Source: Chitinophaga solisilvae
Lineage (GTDB): Bacteria; Bacteroidota; Bacteroidia; Chitinophagales; Chitinophagaceae
Direction of reading: 5' to 3'
Assembly (NCBI RefSeq): GCF_009928525.1
Contig: NZ_JAABOK010000001.1
Location: 124,001 to 188,000 of the forward strand
Length of the DNA stretch: 64,000 nucleotides
The position numbers and the translations under genes were made by a program. Shown piece after piece: positions 63,693-64,000 of the stretch. Each line of letters begins with the position of its first letter. The stretch's first letter is position 1. The notes beneath the pieces were generated by a model that worked only from the letters and a program-made list of their open reading frames with translations, had not been told where the DNA came from and did no database searches.

Positions 63693-64000
63693 GTGCACGA
63701 TCAGGAAAAAATAGCACAGATCTTATCGCGGCTCGAAACCGGCGCCTGTACTCCACAAGAACTGCAATGGCTGCATGACTGGTATGAATCCCGGGATATG
63801 CAGACGGAGCAGGCGTTCCGTGACGACGCCCATCAACAGCAGCTGCAGTCGGATATGCTCCGGCAGATCCATCTGCAGCTGGAGGAAACGCCTGCCCGCG
63901 TAGTACCATTCTATAGAAAGTGGTGGGCCGCCGCAGCGGTACTGACGGGCGTACTGATCACCGGTCTGCTGTTCCTGCAACGCTACCAGGATCATCATAC
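63693..64000 (+). CDS. FecR-family anti-sigma factor, 3' end cut by window edge
   Basis: Only the first ~102 codons are visible. The start is GTG at 63693, since a stop codon lies two codons upstream and no ATG is present nearby. The start is typical of FecR anti-sigma factors (ILSRLETGACTPQELQWLHDWYES), and a transmembrane helix follows (WWAAAAVLTGVLITGLLFL, ~75-93). It belongs with the second sigma gene, 81 bp upstream. The periplasmic half lies beyond the window. Confidence 0.88.
   Translation, partial: MHDQEKIAQILSRLETGACTPQELQWLHDWYESRDMQTEQAFRDDAHQQQLQSDMLRQIHLQLEETPARVVPFYRKWWAAAAVLTGVLITGLLFLQRYQDHH

Overview
The window looks like chromosomal DNA of a Bacteroidota soil bacterium, most likely Chitinophaga or a close relative. 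The evidence is moderate GC, SusC/SusD outer-membrane pairs with STN-type TonB receptors, FecR anti-sigma factors next to ECF sigma factors, TlpA/DUF4369 thioredoxins, a TAnnTTTG promoter element, a lack of strong Shine-Dalgarno sites, and a Bacteroidota-type GG-leader peptide. The genus is an inference.

Region 1 (1-36110, + strand) is a nonribosomal peptide locus. Two giant synthetases (4706+ and 5977 aa) carry eight complete A-PCP units. The first is cut by the left edge, the second starts with a TubC-type docking domain and ends in a thioesterase. Adenylation codes read by eye give Asp, a hydrophobic or aromatic residue, a diamino acid, an unresolved residue, Ser, the same diamino acid, Leu and the same diamino acid again. 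Epimerisation domains follow modules 1, 3, 5, 6 and 7. An ABC exporter comes next, then an SbnA/SbnB pair, which makes L-2,3-diaminopropionate. This suggests that the three identical DIWELTADDK-coded domains load diaminopropionate. The expected product is a cationic cyclic (lipo)peptide. A 3.3-kb nearly identical repeat links modules 3 and 6.

Region 2 (36111-43216, - strand) holds an orphan membrane protein and a tight five-gene operon: Eat-type permease, glutamine-synthetase-like ligase, iron-type alcohol dehydrogenase, class I amidotransferase-type hydrolase and aldehyde dehydrogenase. It reads as a gamma-glutamyl pathway for an amino alcohol such as ethanolamine. A divergent AraC regulator, a DoxX protein and a cupin follow on the + strand.

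Region 3 (45397-59087) has a retropepsin-like protease, a tail-specific S41 protease, an ECF sigma factor, FecR, SusC, SusD, a lipoprotein that appears to have lost a zinc-protease motif, and two thioredoxin-like proteins. Three of these transcription units share a fixed-spacing promoter-like motif, which suggests one ECF regulon.

Region 4 (59088-64000) holds a truncated DUF1028 gene, a possible orphan lanthipeptide-type precursor, a four-gene operon (small Cys-rich protein, 7-TM protein, histidine kinase, response regulator), and a second sigma/FecR pair cut by the right edge. Four long AT-rich palindromes lie between genes from 43.3 to 60.0 kb.
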